Shown: piece after piece, positions 10,926 through 22,429 of the stretch
Layout of the letters: each line of letters opens with the position of its first letter
Numbering within the stretch: the first letter of the stretch is position 1
NCBI GenBank assembly: GCA_948099385.1
Contig: CANUEZ040000193.1
Coordinates: forward strand, 3,174,501 to 3,238,500
Length of the DNA: 64,000 nucleotides
DNA from: Fasciola hepatica
Taxonomy: Eukaryota > Platyhelminthes > Trematoda > Plagiorchiida > Fasciolidae
Direction of reading: 5' to 3'
Position numbers and translations under genes: made by a program
Notes under the pieces: model-generated
What the model was told of the DNA's origin: nothing
What the model saw: only the letters and a program-made list of their open reading frames with translations
Databases searched by the model: none

Positions 10926-11229
10926 TTATATTCTTTGCTCATTTAACCGCTTATGATGGAAATTACAAATAATCTTTCCAAACAACTTGATTTCAGAAGA
11001 AAGCGCACGTCTATCGAGGCCTGCGTGGACTGTGGAAATTAGGTTGCAGTTACAAATAACTCGTATTTGGTCATTGTTGACGTTGACTGGCTTGTAAACT
11101 GTAGGGGTCAGACACGGCTGGTCACAACATACAAACCTTATTAAACGATAATGTTCTATTTTAAAACACCCAACAGCCATCGGTGCTTTACCGATACTGA
11201 GCGACTCTTCATCTGTTTTAGATAACCTT
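10926..11229 (-). CDS. Candidate last two exons of a minus-strand gene
   Basis: Exon 11192-11229 (RLSKTDEESLSI) ends at a donor ATCG|GTAAAG. After a 93-bp intron the acceptor TCTGACCCCTACAG gives exon 11098-10926. It enters in the matching phase and runs 57 codons to a stop (YKPVNVNNDQIRVICN at its start). The same bases also form one continuous 111-codon frame, so the intron is not required. Unrecognised protein with several cysteines. Confidence 0.3.
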
Positions 11230-12049
11230 CTATTTGATTTTGAAACATACACGATAAGCAACAGTGCCTGTTGGATGAGAATGTGTGAGAAGATACATTT
11301 TCATCATTTTCATAAGACTAATGAATCTGTTTGTAAAGGATGAATTGATGGCAACTCAATGCTTCGATTCATGTGCTTTTGCTTGAGAATTAGGGTAGGT
11401 TTATTAAGGAATATTTCGATATCTCCCATCAGCATTTATTTCTGATATTCATTTATGCAAGTTAATCCATTTTTGCCGGGACTTCACCCTAAGAGTGCGT
11501 TAGTAGCAATGCCTGCAGCAGTTCCGATGCATGACGCCTCTCCGGCTTTCAAAATTAAAATTACACTCGATCAACATGTTTGCGTGATAAGTGCCATCTA
11601 CCCGAGTTTGCTGAGTAACAAATTATCAACATTTGACGAGTTATACTAGCAATAGAATATTGTGCCCACTAACAGTGAGGAGAAACATCGGCGAGGGAAC
11701 GGTCATTGAATTCAGTCAGTTTGATGGCTCTTTTTCAGTTTAGTATGTGCCTATAGATCTAGCTTACAATACGGACAAGCAAACTCCTCGGTCCCACTTC
11801 TTTCACTCAGTCAGTCTACGCGCAACAGCCAGGTCAACATTCGCCGCTGATCCTGTAATTTATTTGAAAAATTCCAGTTTTGAAAAGTACTCAAAATCAA
11901 GCCTGATGGAATAACTCGACCTTAGAAGTCACGAGAGCTGAAGGACCAACAAGAAAGAATGGTAATAAGAATTCGTAGATAGCAAGCGGAAAGTAACGGG
12001 CGCTCTAGACTAAAAACTTTTGCAATTGAATCAGTGAAAGTGCTGTTTT

Positions 12050-12179
12050 TCAACAGGTCAGTTTACGGATAGTTCCTGCCCTCGTTTCCTCGGTGTCAGG
12101 GCTAGGGGTCCGTTTTGGTGCCGGTTTTCCTCGTACACGATGGGCAGGTTTGAAACGATCTATGTAGTCAAAAATACTA
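12050..12179 (-). CDS. Candidate terminal exon, basic C-terminus
   Basis: The acceptor ACAAGAGCTTTCAG ends at 12180. A 42-codon frame follows (FDYIDRFKPAHRVRG, then PSPDTEETRAG) to a stop at 12050. The G+C is clearly above the local level. The frame is also open further upstream to 12298, so the true exon start is uncertain. A plus-strand frame, 12140-12340, overlaps it and is less protein-like. Confidence 0.3.
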
Positions 12180-12699
12180 CTGAAAGCTCTTGTATAAAAA
12201 TGCAGTCTCTCAGTGAATGGAAGTGCTCGAAACCTCGTTTGCTGACACGGCCAATTAGGTTCCTTTGCCTGTTCTTTATGCATCCAGATGGATATCAAAA
12301 GTGCAACTTTTTGGATTCACGCTGTGAGTATTGCGAGTGATCTGTTTGAAGGCGTCCCGAGTAGGTTGATGCCAGTGAACATTCTCGTTCCCTAATTACA
12401 TGAAAATCAACAAGAAGGTAGTTCGTAAATATGTCACTCAGTTATTTTTCTACACTACCGGAGATTTTTATTTTGAGGTTGATTATAACCACAGTGGAAT
12501 GAAGAGAGACGACATTCATGTTCGTCGACCCAACAGTCTGGAACAACCCACAAACCTGGCCATGACACGACCTATTAGATATAAGCGCCCTGTCATTTTG
12601 ACGAAATACGGTGCGCCGAATAAGTTTCCTATTACCAACAACGGCGGAAAATGCCGAGTTAGAAGTGGCACCTGAAACATCTTAAACACTAACCAATAT

Positions 12700-14150
12700 C
12701 AGCATATCATTGTGAAATTTAATCGTGATTTTACTTTCACTTGATGAGAATAACTGGAATTCCACGTTCCGTTACAATAAATAATTTCTTTTCTTTTAGT
12801 TCATGTTTACAAAAATGTGCGGATTAAAGTGAATTTGATTTAACCATCGGTCCCCAGCGGTTTTGCTAGACATCTCACCAAGAAAAAAGTTCGAAACAAG
12901 TGAATAGGCTTGTAAGTTTCACCTCACTCCCAGGGGAATTCAAGATTTTTTCTGCCTTACATGGGACGTGTTGTCTTCTCGCATTTGGAGTTGCTTGTTT
13001 CAAGTAACAATTTTTGAAATTTGTGATAACGAAATCTTCCAAAATAAATGCACCTACGGGAGTTAAGATTCGGTGTAGATAAAAAACAGTATCAAAGTTT
13101 ACACAACTATATGACTGCCATCCTTTTTCATCAGATCACTAGATATTTACTGCAATATTAAAGACAAAATGCCGATTGACGATTGTATGCCTGTTTTGAT
13201 TGAAAAAAATTACATAGTATAACATTTTACGTTTGAAAAGCACGTGATAAGGTACAGCTTTTTCAGTTAGGAACAGTAAATAAGATATATGGATGTTGTA
13301 AACTCTGGGATATTTACTTTTTTAAGACTCAGATAAAAACCAAGTGAGTTGCTTCGATACTGCAGTCTTTTTCTTTCGGCCTTCAGAGCAAAAATTACAC
13401 CTTGATTCTCGTTTAGGATGCGATTTACCTTGACCCTCCACACCATAAAAGATTACTAGGTTTGATTGCCTTTTGTGCGAATTTTTTTGTTTAAAGTGGA
13501 TAAAATTGAACTTATTTTTAGAGGGTTAACAACTTATTTAGTGAGTCCCATGATTGTGTTCGGAAAAACACTGAACAGCAAACCGTTGTTTACAGTGATT
13601 CTTAATCTTGCTCTTGTACATCATATATGTGACCGGTGCGTATTCAGTTGGACTCAGAAAGAATACGGAGTCGGTTCTGGCTTTCAACTAAGATGAAAGC
13701 TGCACTGTAATATAATAAAAGGACTTTGATAGCGTTACTTTTCCCACTTCTTCCTTTCAAATCCGAAAACTTTGAGTTATTGCAGCCTGCTCTTGTCACC
13801 GAATTGCCACGGTAGTCTAGTATGTGAGTCGATCGAGGTTTCTGGAAAACTCATCACTTATCACGATGCCACTTAGGCTAGATTGTGAAGGCTCGCGCAG
13901 GATGTTTTTTGATCCATGTCGACTTGGTGAGCTAAGATAAAACCAATTAATCGTGTGGCTTACCTTTGCTATAATGAGACAACATTATTGGAGTAAGGTT
14001 CGAAATAACTTCAGCAGTGGATAACTGTTTCGAGTTATGATTTTAAGAAGTTTGACCCTGCTTTAGAAAATTAGGACACATTTGGTTAATCCCGAAGTAA
14101 CAAACACTAAAGGAAACAGGTAAGAACATCTCAGTGAAATCCCTTCTGAA
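12700..14150. other. No supported gene
   Basis: AT-rich, stop-dense in all frames. The 76-codon plus frame at 13466-13696 has no convincing acceptor or donor and is taken as chance. Confidence 0.5.
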
Positions 14151-14386
14151 AAACTATTATCTTCGTGTTAGCAGGTTTTTCATCCACGGCCATTCGGTTT
14201 CTACCATACTTTACAAGGACAAAATATGCTTTGATTTACAGTCGTGGGATAAAGTCATGTGAATTGCACCTACTTATATTCCTTTCATCGCGCTCTCACC
14301 AACGGAACAATCATAAATTATTTACAATCAGCCTCGGGGAATTGTTTCCCGCAAGCCTTCGAGCACATCAAATGCTTATCTCTTAC

Positions 14387-14427
14387 CTTGAGGGTACAGA
14401 ACCGTCGCATTTTGTCTCCAAACAGGG
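14387..14427 (-). CDS. Candidate 41-nt exon with strong splice sites
   Basis: On the minus strand a long pyrimidine-rich acceptor (TTTTCCCTTTACTCCTAG) meets 41 nt that end at CTCAAG|GTAAGA, among the best splice-site pairs in the window. All three frames are open (one reads PCLETKCDGSVPS), so neither frame nor function can be given. A plus-strand candidate at 14627 competes for the same locus. Confidence 0.3.
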
Positions 14428-14626
14428 CTAGGAGTAAAGGGAAAACAAAGGAGTATTTTCTTTGATTGGATAGTAAAAATTGTCCTCCCCCCCCAAGTCC
14501 TTTCCCACAACTCGAGACATGTCGACGGGAACAAACCAATATTGGTGCTTGTTTTACCCACACCCCATCTGTCTACGGGCTTTGCTTTATTCTTGGGCCT
14601 TCTCAGAACATTAATCAATCTTTCAG

Positions 14627-14713
14627 TCGGACAACCGGTGGCCCTCTATATCATAACTACTCTGGTCGCTATGTGGGAAACCAATTAGACACAAACGCGT
14701 GTTTTGCATTTTG
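14627..14713 (+). CDS. Candidate internal exon
   Basis: Acceptor ATTAATCAATCTTTCAG ends at 14626 and donor TTTTG|GTGAGT begins at 14714. Only one of three frames is open (TTGGPLYHNYSGRYVGNQ), entering and leaving in phase 2. No phase-matching neighbour was found with confidence. Unrecognised. Confidence 0.3.
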
Positions 14714-14862
14714 GTGAGTTTTCTTTGAAAGGTCACACTATTTTATCCCACATTTACAATCAAGTGGCGGCGTAGATGGGGTTGTGGCTGTTGTGGGACC
14801 AGTCCTCTGTTGCCGTTTTGTTTCCGTGGACTACCATGTACGTAAGAAAGCTGTGTTTCATG

Positions 14863-15028
14863 CAATTTATTCACTCATCACGAATATCTTCTACCTCCTT
14901 ATCTTCAGCATCCAGCATGCCAAACAAGTGCAGTCCACATCGTTTTCTGACATCCGGTTTCATATCTTTTGACCATCCGGTTAGAAAACATGATGGGCAC
15001 ACCAGTACACACAAAACCACACAGACTT
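14863..15028 (-). CDS. Possible minus-strand exon, acidic end
   Basis: A minus-strand frame reads PSCFLTGWSKDMKPD and then HLFGMLDAEDKEVED before a TGA, with a weak GTAGAA donor after DKE. The acidic, well-mixed end favours coding, but both plus-strand frames across the same bases are also open (the longest, 14776-15180, is Ser/Phe-rich). Strand is therefore uncertain. Confidence 0.2.
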
Positions 15029-16096
15029 ATAGTGTTTTCCACCCCCTGCTGAGAAAGGCAAATACCAGAAGGAAACTTGACCACTCCAAAAGCTTTCTCT
15101 TGTTTGTCCTTTACTGTTGTTTTCCTTGGCTGACCTTCCCCACTGGTTCATTCATGATTGTGTTCGCCCCTTTCCTCTAATCACCTTTGGTGTTTCCGGG
15201 TTCAATTACGTATGCTGTTTAAGCGATGTGCACTCACTTACTCCCATGGTGGTGCTGGGTTACACAAGTGAATATGAATCTAGTAGTGTGAGCTGCTTAA
15301 CCGGTCACGAAATAATAAATTTAACTTTTCGTAGAACTAAGAAAGTTCATTCCAAAACGTTTCAGTATGGGCCTCGGCAAGTGACAAACCGATTTCCCGA
15401 AGTCCTCCTCATCAGTCCCCTTTCCTCTCCAGAAAGTTGGATAAAGTTGCAAATATTCTGGTTTCAGTGATTTTGTTGTTGATGTAATAATTTGAGGCAA
15501 CCTTCAGGGACCGGAAAAGACTTCTCTAACCGAAACGATACCTGATTTTATCACGGAAAATGTTTTATCTAAGACAATATACTGACCAAATTCGAACGGT
15601 GAGCCTCACAGGCTGATTTTCCTCGAGTACTGGATTGGCATATCAGCATCAATGGGCAGCTTTTTGCTCTGTGCTGCACCTTGTAACGTGTAATCATTGT
15701 ACAGTATCTCACAAAGAAAAGAGCCCTCAGAATAAAAAGGAATAGGTTGATCGGTCACTCAGAAGTCACCTTTGGATGGACTATTACGTTGTTTCATCCA
15801 TCTTGTCGAGAATCATCAGCCGCGTAATCCCAACGACACTCAACTTGGACTTGTGATTCCATCACCCAACCAACAGGCCGTCCGGTGCTGATCAACCAGT
15901 AGCATTAGATATTGTGGCTTCTATCCGTTGCTGTCATGATCTGATCGCCCATCGATCGACTGTGGATGTGTGCTGCTCGTGATTCTTGAAAAAGATTGTG
16001 TAATGTCCGGTAATTCCATGGTTTTTCAATATTCAGCTGAGAGTTTTAGAAGCATGCCGGTTTACTTCGAAATCTATTTAAATCACCTCTTCCGTG

Positions 16097-16132
16097 TATA
16101 TATATATATATATATATATACATATATATATA
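16097..16132. repeat. (TA)n microsatellite
   Basis: A TA run broken once by a C. It lies in otherwise featureless AT-rich DNA. Confidence 0.9.
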
Positions 16133-17450
16133 GTTATACTACACATGAACTAATTCTATATATGAAACCACTTTAGTCATTTGTAAGTTTTTGTTGTTTT
16201 AATCTAGCAAAAGCTTTCGGACGATGAACAGTGAAACATACTGAGGTGCTCTGACTATCCTTGGAAAGAGCACTCACTGATTTTAAACGAACTAGAAAGA
16301 ACTAGAAATAGAGGGCAAACTATCTTAGATTGAACACAAAACCGGAAATTTAGGAGTCGTGGAGGTTTCACTTATTTCAGCAGTGTATGCCTTTCTCGGG
16401 GCGATTTTTTGCAAGTGGTGCACACAAATATTTTGAGCTCCATTCACTAACTAGAGGACACACAGAATGCAGGTTCTTTGTAATTCCCAAATATTTTATG
16501 TTATAATACGCTGACTGGCAAAGCAGTAGATATCCAGTCAATTCGTTTCGACCAGAGGTAAATCCAAAGTAGAAGCATGCTCCGTTTTAGGAATTTCATC
16601 CTTTCTTTCCATTTTTGTGACTACTTGTCGGACCCGACTTTCCATCTGTCAATTTTTACAAAGAAAACCGAAAAATTACCAGTAGATGTTTAAACTTTTA
16701 TAAGTGCTGACAAGTGGTTAATAATCACAAATGAGGGTTATAAACATGACCAAAATGGTACCAACAACCAAAAAGTTTTGGCTTCCAAGAGAAGCAACCT
16801 ATCTGCTGCTGATTACACCCACCCATGCATACATGGTGGCATTGGCACCGGAACTGATTTCATCCTTGTATACAAATGTTGTCACAGTTTGCAAACACGG
16901 AGGGGTACGCGTCAGATGGAATTATTGCATACAGAAACCAGAAATATATGTTTGATATATATATTTATCATTACTTGTACCTGAAAAAAAACATAGAGTT
17001 TGAACATTTGGGGATAATATGGAATGACTGTTTTTCTCCTTGCGAAATTCTCGACTCAAAGAAAGTTCCTCTGATCTCAATTTAAAGCACCTACCAAAAA
17101 GAATTTTAGTAGAAATTACATAAAGAACTAATTTATTCTGATGTATGATGTAAAATGCTGAAGCAATTACCGCCAAATTCACCCTTATCAGGAGAGTGTA
17201 CAAATAGACAGTGAATAATGTATCGAAGGTAGTCCAAATGTCTCACTTGTAAATATCGGTAGCATAGATGTTGAAATAGTTCTATCTGTTTGATGCCAAT
17301 TGGAATACTGATCGGTTTGGGGTTTCGAAAGAAATTGACCCGGTGTTTTTCGCAACTATCATTATATTTTCAATCATTACCACGTGTTTAAGGCAAAACG
17401 GAACGGACTTGAGTCTATCGGTAAATTTGACTGTTCTGTTCTTTCTGAAG

Positions 17451-17823
17451 GCCGCTTGTGATTATGTGGTACAGGAAAACGATATCCAAGTTTGAAGCAG
17501 GACATATAAAAGGTTCGTCTGATTTTGCATTGGACGATGCCCCTCTCATTCAGATTGTTGCTAGAAAGGACACTCACTTTGTGCTTTTTCTGCGATCTTA
17601 TCAGACTTGCAAGCTGAAGAATTCAAATTTATTTGTTGAATTATTTTTTGGATTCACTATCATTTTAGTCATCATGTGGCTGCTGAATATTCACCTCCGA
17701 TTGCTTAAATTGACTACTTGGGTTGACTTGACGGAACTTGAGTGCGAAGAATTTACATCCCGTGAAGGACTAGATCAAGCCTTTTGGAAAACAGACACAG
17801 TGAAAGGAGTTAATTCAGTATGA
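17451..17823 (+). CDS. Candidate membrane-protein exon (124 codons)
   Basis: The acceptor CTGTTCTGTTCTTTCTGAAG ends at 17450. The frame then stays open for 124 codons to TGA. The first part is mixed (SSDFALDDAPLIQIV). It then has one clear membrane-spanning segment (LFFGFTIILVIMWLLNI), a short basic turn and an acidic tail (LTELECEEFTSREGLDQ). A single hydrophobic span flanked by charged ends is not typical of random AT-rich frames. No family is recognised and no phase-matched neighbour was found. A second acceptor-like site after SYQ suggests it might be two exons. Confidence 0.35.
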
Positions 17824-17884
17824 TCTCATTGGCAACGTACGTACAGCTTTAAACTTTATGTGATAACCTACTCTAATTGTAAGA

Positions 17885-17970
17885 ACCCTCGGATGAATAG
17901 CCTAGTGGTAACTTGCACGATTCATAGATACGAGCTCCAGGCCTGATTTATAGTTGCGGCTCCTTGTTAG
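17885..17970 (+). mobile_element. tRNA-like relic (possible old SINE head)
   Basis: Contains TAGCCTAGTGGTAAC, a good match to a Pol III A box, but the expected B box about 35 bp downstream is only partly kept (ACGAGCTCCAGGCC). Too decayed to be a functional tRNA. It may be a SINE remnant. Confidence 0.35.
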
Positions 17971-18259
17971 GTGCATCGTTTTTCATATCGTTTATTTTCC
18001 GAAGTGCAGGATAGGCTCGGTCAGAGAAAGGAAAAACATTGAAATACACGTTTCGTTCACTCTTGTCTACCGCCTTCGTAAAACATTTCAGTTTACATAT
18101 CATACAGCGAGAAACGTTTTTGCACTAAAATGAGGTGGATTAAAACCTGTCACAGTGTGTTCTGTGGGGGAGGGAGGTAGAGGTCTGTTCGGTTAGTGCC
18201 AAAATTAACAAATATTTAGTGCCAACGGTTTTTGCGCACAAAGCACTGGCATGAATCAG

Positions 18260-18283
18260 GATAAGCATCACTTCGCTGAACGC
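18260..18283. repeat. Dispersed repeat fragment, copy 1
   Basis: A 24-nt block (GATAAGCATCACTTCGCTGA at its start) recurs at 42095-42118 with three transitions and no gap. The flanking DNA here does not obviously continue the match. It is probably part of an old interspersed element. Confidence 0.55.
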
Positions 18284-19214
18284 CAACCTCTTTAACTTGG
18301 GAAGGATTGGGTTGGGTCAAATTTATGATCTGACTCAATTAAGTGTTTTACAATTGAGGGAGACGGAGATATGACGTCATTCTTTTCAGCCGCATTGGGT
18401 TGCGTCATTCTTTTGACGATCATTTGGGTATATGTTCGGGCACTCGTTGAGCCAAGCAGACATCTGGTCCTCTAATGACCAAGTTACCACAGCTGCAAAG
18501 GAACTGAAATGTTTTATATACACAGTAGACAAGTGTAAACGAACTGCATGTATTTCGTGACTTAAGTCCTCTCTCTATGTTCATGAACTGCATAAAAGTG
18601 ATCCATTGCCTTACATTGAAACAAACACTAAGGGCGTCCAAAGACTCATCATTGATGTTATTCAGTTATCAGCTAATTAACCAATGAGCTACCTACCTAT
18701 TAGTCTCAGATTAAAAAATATCACTACCAATCGTTGGGAGAAATTATCACTTTTCCTGGCAATTGTAGATCACAAACATTTAGCTGATGTTTCTTAACCT
18801 AGGTGAGCACTATGTAATCTCTTCTCTGGTGGGTCAAAGCCAACAATTATTAGCCGACCAAAAAACGTTCCCGTTTTTAACAAACTGTTAAGAACTGAAG
18901 TATGAAATTTCTCTCAAACCTTTCTGCTGCATTTACTTTCTAATTTTCATTTGAAAATCAAATTCGAAATAGATACCACAAGTGCTTTGTTATTTTGTGC
19001 TCATAAATGAAGGGTGCAATCTTCGGTTCCCGAAATCCGTAATCCGACTTTCTCTGTCAAGAACGAATGCAAAATACTTGTCATTTGGTTATCAACTCCT
19101 TGTTTTGCATTTCTACTTCAGTTTCCTAAAGTCTTCCAACTTCCTCGAGTTGAAGAGCAGTACGTAGTTGTACCCACCAAAAACAAAAGAAAATGAGCCG
19201 AAAATGAGAATTAC

Positions 19215-19364
19215 TTCTAATGAAGACACGTAGCTCTGGCTCATCCTGCTTCACAAGAACCAAATAGGACAATGGAAAGAGAAACAGACGCTCACCCTTA
19301 GATAGAATAACATTTTGTTTGACAGTTTTGATAGGAGCATTAGCACTGATCCAAAATGGGCAAT
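19215..19364 (-). CDS. Candidate internal exon
   Basis: The acceptor TTACCGCTAATTTTAG ends at 19365. Forty-nine codons are open (CPFWISANAPIKTVK, then LVKQDEPELRVFIR) to a donor AGAA|GTAATT at 19214. The exon enters and leaves in phase 1, so it could be skipped without a frameshift. An internal AAGG|GTGAGC is an alternative donor. Not recognised. Confidence 0.3.
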
Positions 19365-19659
19365 CTAAAATTAGCGGTAAAATTGCAAACATATTATCGA
19401 ATTATTATCATAGACAAATGTCTTCACAAATTTAAACAGCAAACCTTATTTCAACCTACACTGGGTAACCTGGTGAAGATGTGAATAATGTGGTTCACCC
19501 CAACATAGAAAAGTGATGTTCACTGGCACCCATATTTCTATTTTTGACTGGCATGCAACTATAAGAACAGCTAAAAATGCTCCGACACTATGTAAGAACA
19601 GAGCTGCGTTTAAAAAAAGGGAATAAACTTGCAAAGAAAACAAGAGTTGAATCATTACC

Positions 19660-22160
19660 GTTCGTACTACAGGAAGTTACTGTCGTGCTACCACCAAGCA
19701 GATAAACGTGATGGGCATGTTAGCAAATCGACGAACCATTCGAAATAAGCCATCACATAACGGGTAAATGACTTTCCTTGTCATTCTATCATATCCGCTG
19801 TTGTGTACGTATGAAAATCTGTACAGTCTTGGCATTTGTGTCAGTTCGCTCTATCATGCCGACAGAAATCAGTAGACTGGTAGTGAGACAAATGGACTTC
19901 CGTTGCAATCGGATACTGGGATCAGGAAAAGCTCATCATAATCAAATGTTCACTCAGCGCAGTGACCACTGGATAAGGAAATCATTGGCCGGAGTGAAGC
20001 CGTGGTGAGTCAGTTGTGTTGTTTCCTTTTAGACGGTCCCAACTTGTCAGTGTCAGCCATCTGATATTTTCTCAGCGTCCATTCCCCAGAATGCATTGTA
20101 GTTAAAATGTGAACACTGTCAATGGAGTCGTATTTTGTATGGTGCTGTCTTAAAGTGTTTGTCACCATCCTTCTGCGACAAGTCATGGAATTGCCGGTGG
20201 TAACCACATTTCTATCTCGCCGATACATTGCTGAGGTGAGGAGAATATAATGGGTAAGAAAAGGCCGAGTTATTTGACCAAATGAAAATCACAAGATAGA
20301 GAAATATGGAATGATTATTTAGAAGAAATAGGTAAGTAACAATACAGAGACATAAAACGTTAGCAGGAGTGGTAGATTTTTTTTGCGAATCGGAATTTAT
20401 CAGGTTCGCCTGTAGATTTTCCATCTTCTGCTTGCCTCGAAAAATTCTAGACTGTTTTGCCTAATGTTAAAACGATTTCGAAAGATATTCCGTCTAATAC
20501 ATTTCCCAAAATGGCAATTTCAGCACTTATTCGGCTACAAAATCATCAGTGTGTATCAGGCAATAAAATTGAGGAATTATAAAACAGAAAATAATAAATA
20601 TTTTGCTCCACGTCCTTTGATTTAAAGCCCAGAAATCAATGAGTCCGATAGTTGTAATCTATTCTGGCTCAGCTCTGAGGACAGTTTGTCATTTGAGGTT
20701 TTAGAAGCAGAATAAAATGCAATTAATTTGAGACCAATGTATCATGTCCCGCGAGTTGATTTGAGACAGAGAATTTTCGATCAGTTCATTCCCTCTATTC
20801 TCATCTTTTCACTGTGTGTGAAATTAACAAGAAGGGAAATGATTTATCTCTTTTGTTGAGGAATAGTTCGTCCGCTGGGAAAACACATTCTGCGAACACC
20901 TAAACTATACACCTTGGGTATGACCAAGAAAACCCTGTACGTAGCAAACTCCTTGGGGCTCTTAGTTTATTTACTGTTTTATACGTCGACAGAGGAGTTC
21001 TTCTGATGTGAATCTGCGTATCCCAGAGGTGTGCGCTTGCATCCCTTTTTGCAGATTACACGTCGGGGATACAAGAATGTTCACGTTGAACAAAATACCA
21101 TAAATTCAAATACGAATTGGTTGGATCTCCTCGAACCGCGAACTGGAATGCAAGCAGAATGTGATATTTTCTCGAGGGTGGTAAAATCGAGCATTTTATG
21201 ACTTCAGAGTTAAAGGATTAGTGTTAGAATTTTATCACAGGAAGAAATATTTAGGACACGAGCCGAGAAGTTTGAATCTCAAATATAACCTCAAAAAGAA
21301 CCGGTGGTTTCATCTTATAAAACAAATCAAGGTTTCATGACTGCAGTCTTACACATCTGAAGTGACGTGGAAAAGTGACTTAGAGTGTTACATTGCAAGT
21401 ACTGCTCGTGCAAAATGAAGTTTCGACGCACACCTCACAGAAAGTTAATAACAATATCACTACGCTTCCATAATATTATACTGATATTCATTGACAATTT
21501 AAAATCTGTTATTTGTTTTAAGTATTAGACTCTCGAAGAACTAATAAACATAAAGATTCATTCTAACAAGACACATATGGGGGACAGTTTCATGAGAAAA
21601 ACAAAATTAGTAATGAAGTGCAACAACTTTACTTAAGGGCAGAAGGACAGAAGATAAGCAAGGGATTACCCATTTACTTTTGGTGCGAACTTCGTGTGAA
21701 ATCCTGAATGTCCGTAGGATTTAGTTTCTGTTGTCCCAGATACTCAGTCAGCAGATCAAAACCTACCGAACCTCCAACCTTAGCGCAAATCGATAATATT
21801 GAAATTTGAATAAATCTTGAATCAGATTGTATCCATGTCCATCCGATTACGAGTACCTAGATGGGAAAACGGACGGATGGAGATTGCTTTCAAGCTGTCC
21901 ACTGTAAGTTTGCAAAGAAATTCGGCTTCAGCTTTTAATACGCTTACGCAAATGAACAAGCAAATCGCATCAAGTTCTGTGAATTGTTGAATGAGTGAGT
22001 GAAATCAGACGTGCATCTAAAAAGACTGACTCATTATCCTTGGGATGCTAGGTGAAAGGGATTTCCCCGGAGAAATACTGTGAAGATAATATGAATGATT
22101 CTCAGCATCGATTTGGCTTGAATATTTGCTCGAGTGTCACCCACTTTCTAGATATTTCTG
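19660..22160. other. Long stretch without a supported gene
   Basis: Only scattered short frames (such as 19778-20008), none with good splice context. No tandem repeat, RNA gene or mobile element was recognised over about 2.5 kb. Confidence 0.5.
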
Positions 22161-22167
22161 CTTCCTA

Positions 22168-22428
22168 CTAGCTGAAAGATGAATAACGTTGAGACTCCGG
22201 GGTTTTGCAAGATGAGCACACTAGTTTCATTCGTAAATAATAGCAGCCCACAAATTTCATCAATCCACATGCGTCTTGACCGCCTCTAGAAATTCTATTG
22301 TGCAAACTATCTGATTCCAATGCTGTGGATAGGCGAGTACGGTTAATTTTGGATATTTTAATTAGTTTCAAATCGTAACACGTACCGCGGATTTTGTCAA
22401 TCAAACCACTAGAATATTTAGCCACTGG
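22168..22428 (-). CDS. Candidate last two exons, phase-matched
   Basis: Exon 22386-22428 (PVAKYSSGLIDKIR) ends at a strong donor CGCG|GTACGT. The 63-bp intron ends in ACTCGCCTATCCACAG. Exon 22322-22168 then enters in the matching phase (LESDSLHNRISRGGQDA, then LVCSSCKTPESQRYSS) and stops at TAG. Both junctions are near consensus and only this phase keeps the second exon open. The terminal part has two CxxC-like cysteine pairs in the general area, but there is no known domain. Confidence 0.4.
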   Translation of the reverse strand, partial: PVAKYSSGLIDKIRGTCYDLKLIKISKINRTRLSTALESDSLHNRISRGGQDACGLMKFVGCYYLRMKLVCSSCKTPESQRYSSFS

Positions 22429-22429
22429 C

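Noticed and set aside
14480..14500. Run of eight C, and ten G at 60300-60309
   Set aside because: Simple homopolymers without further structure; no G-quadruplex series of four runs.
14776..15180. 134-codon plus-strand open frame
   Set aside because: Ser- and Phe-rich, no acceptor or donor fits, and two other frames in the same DNA read at least as well.
15117..15470. 117-codon plus-strand frame
   Set aside because: Length is within chance for this A+T content, and no start context or splice site was found.
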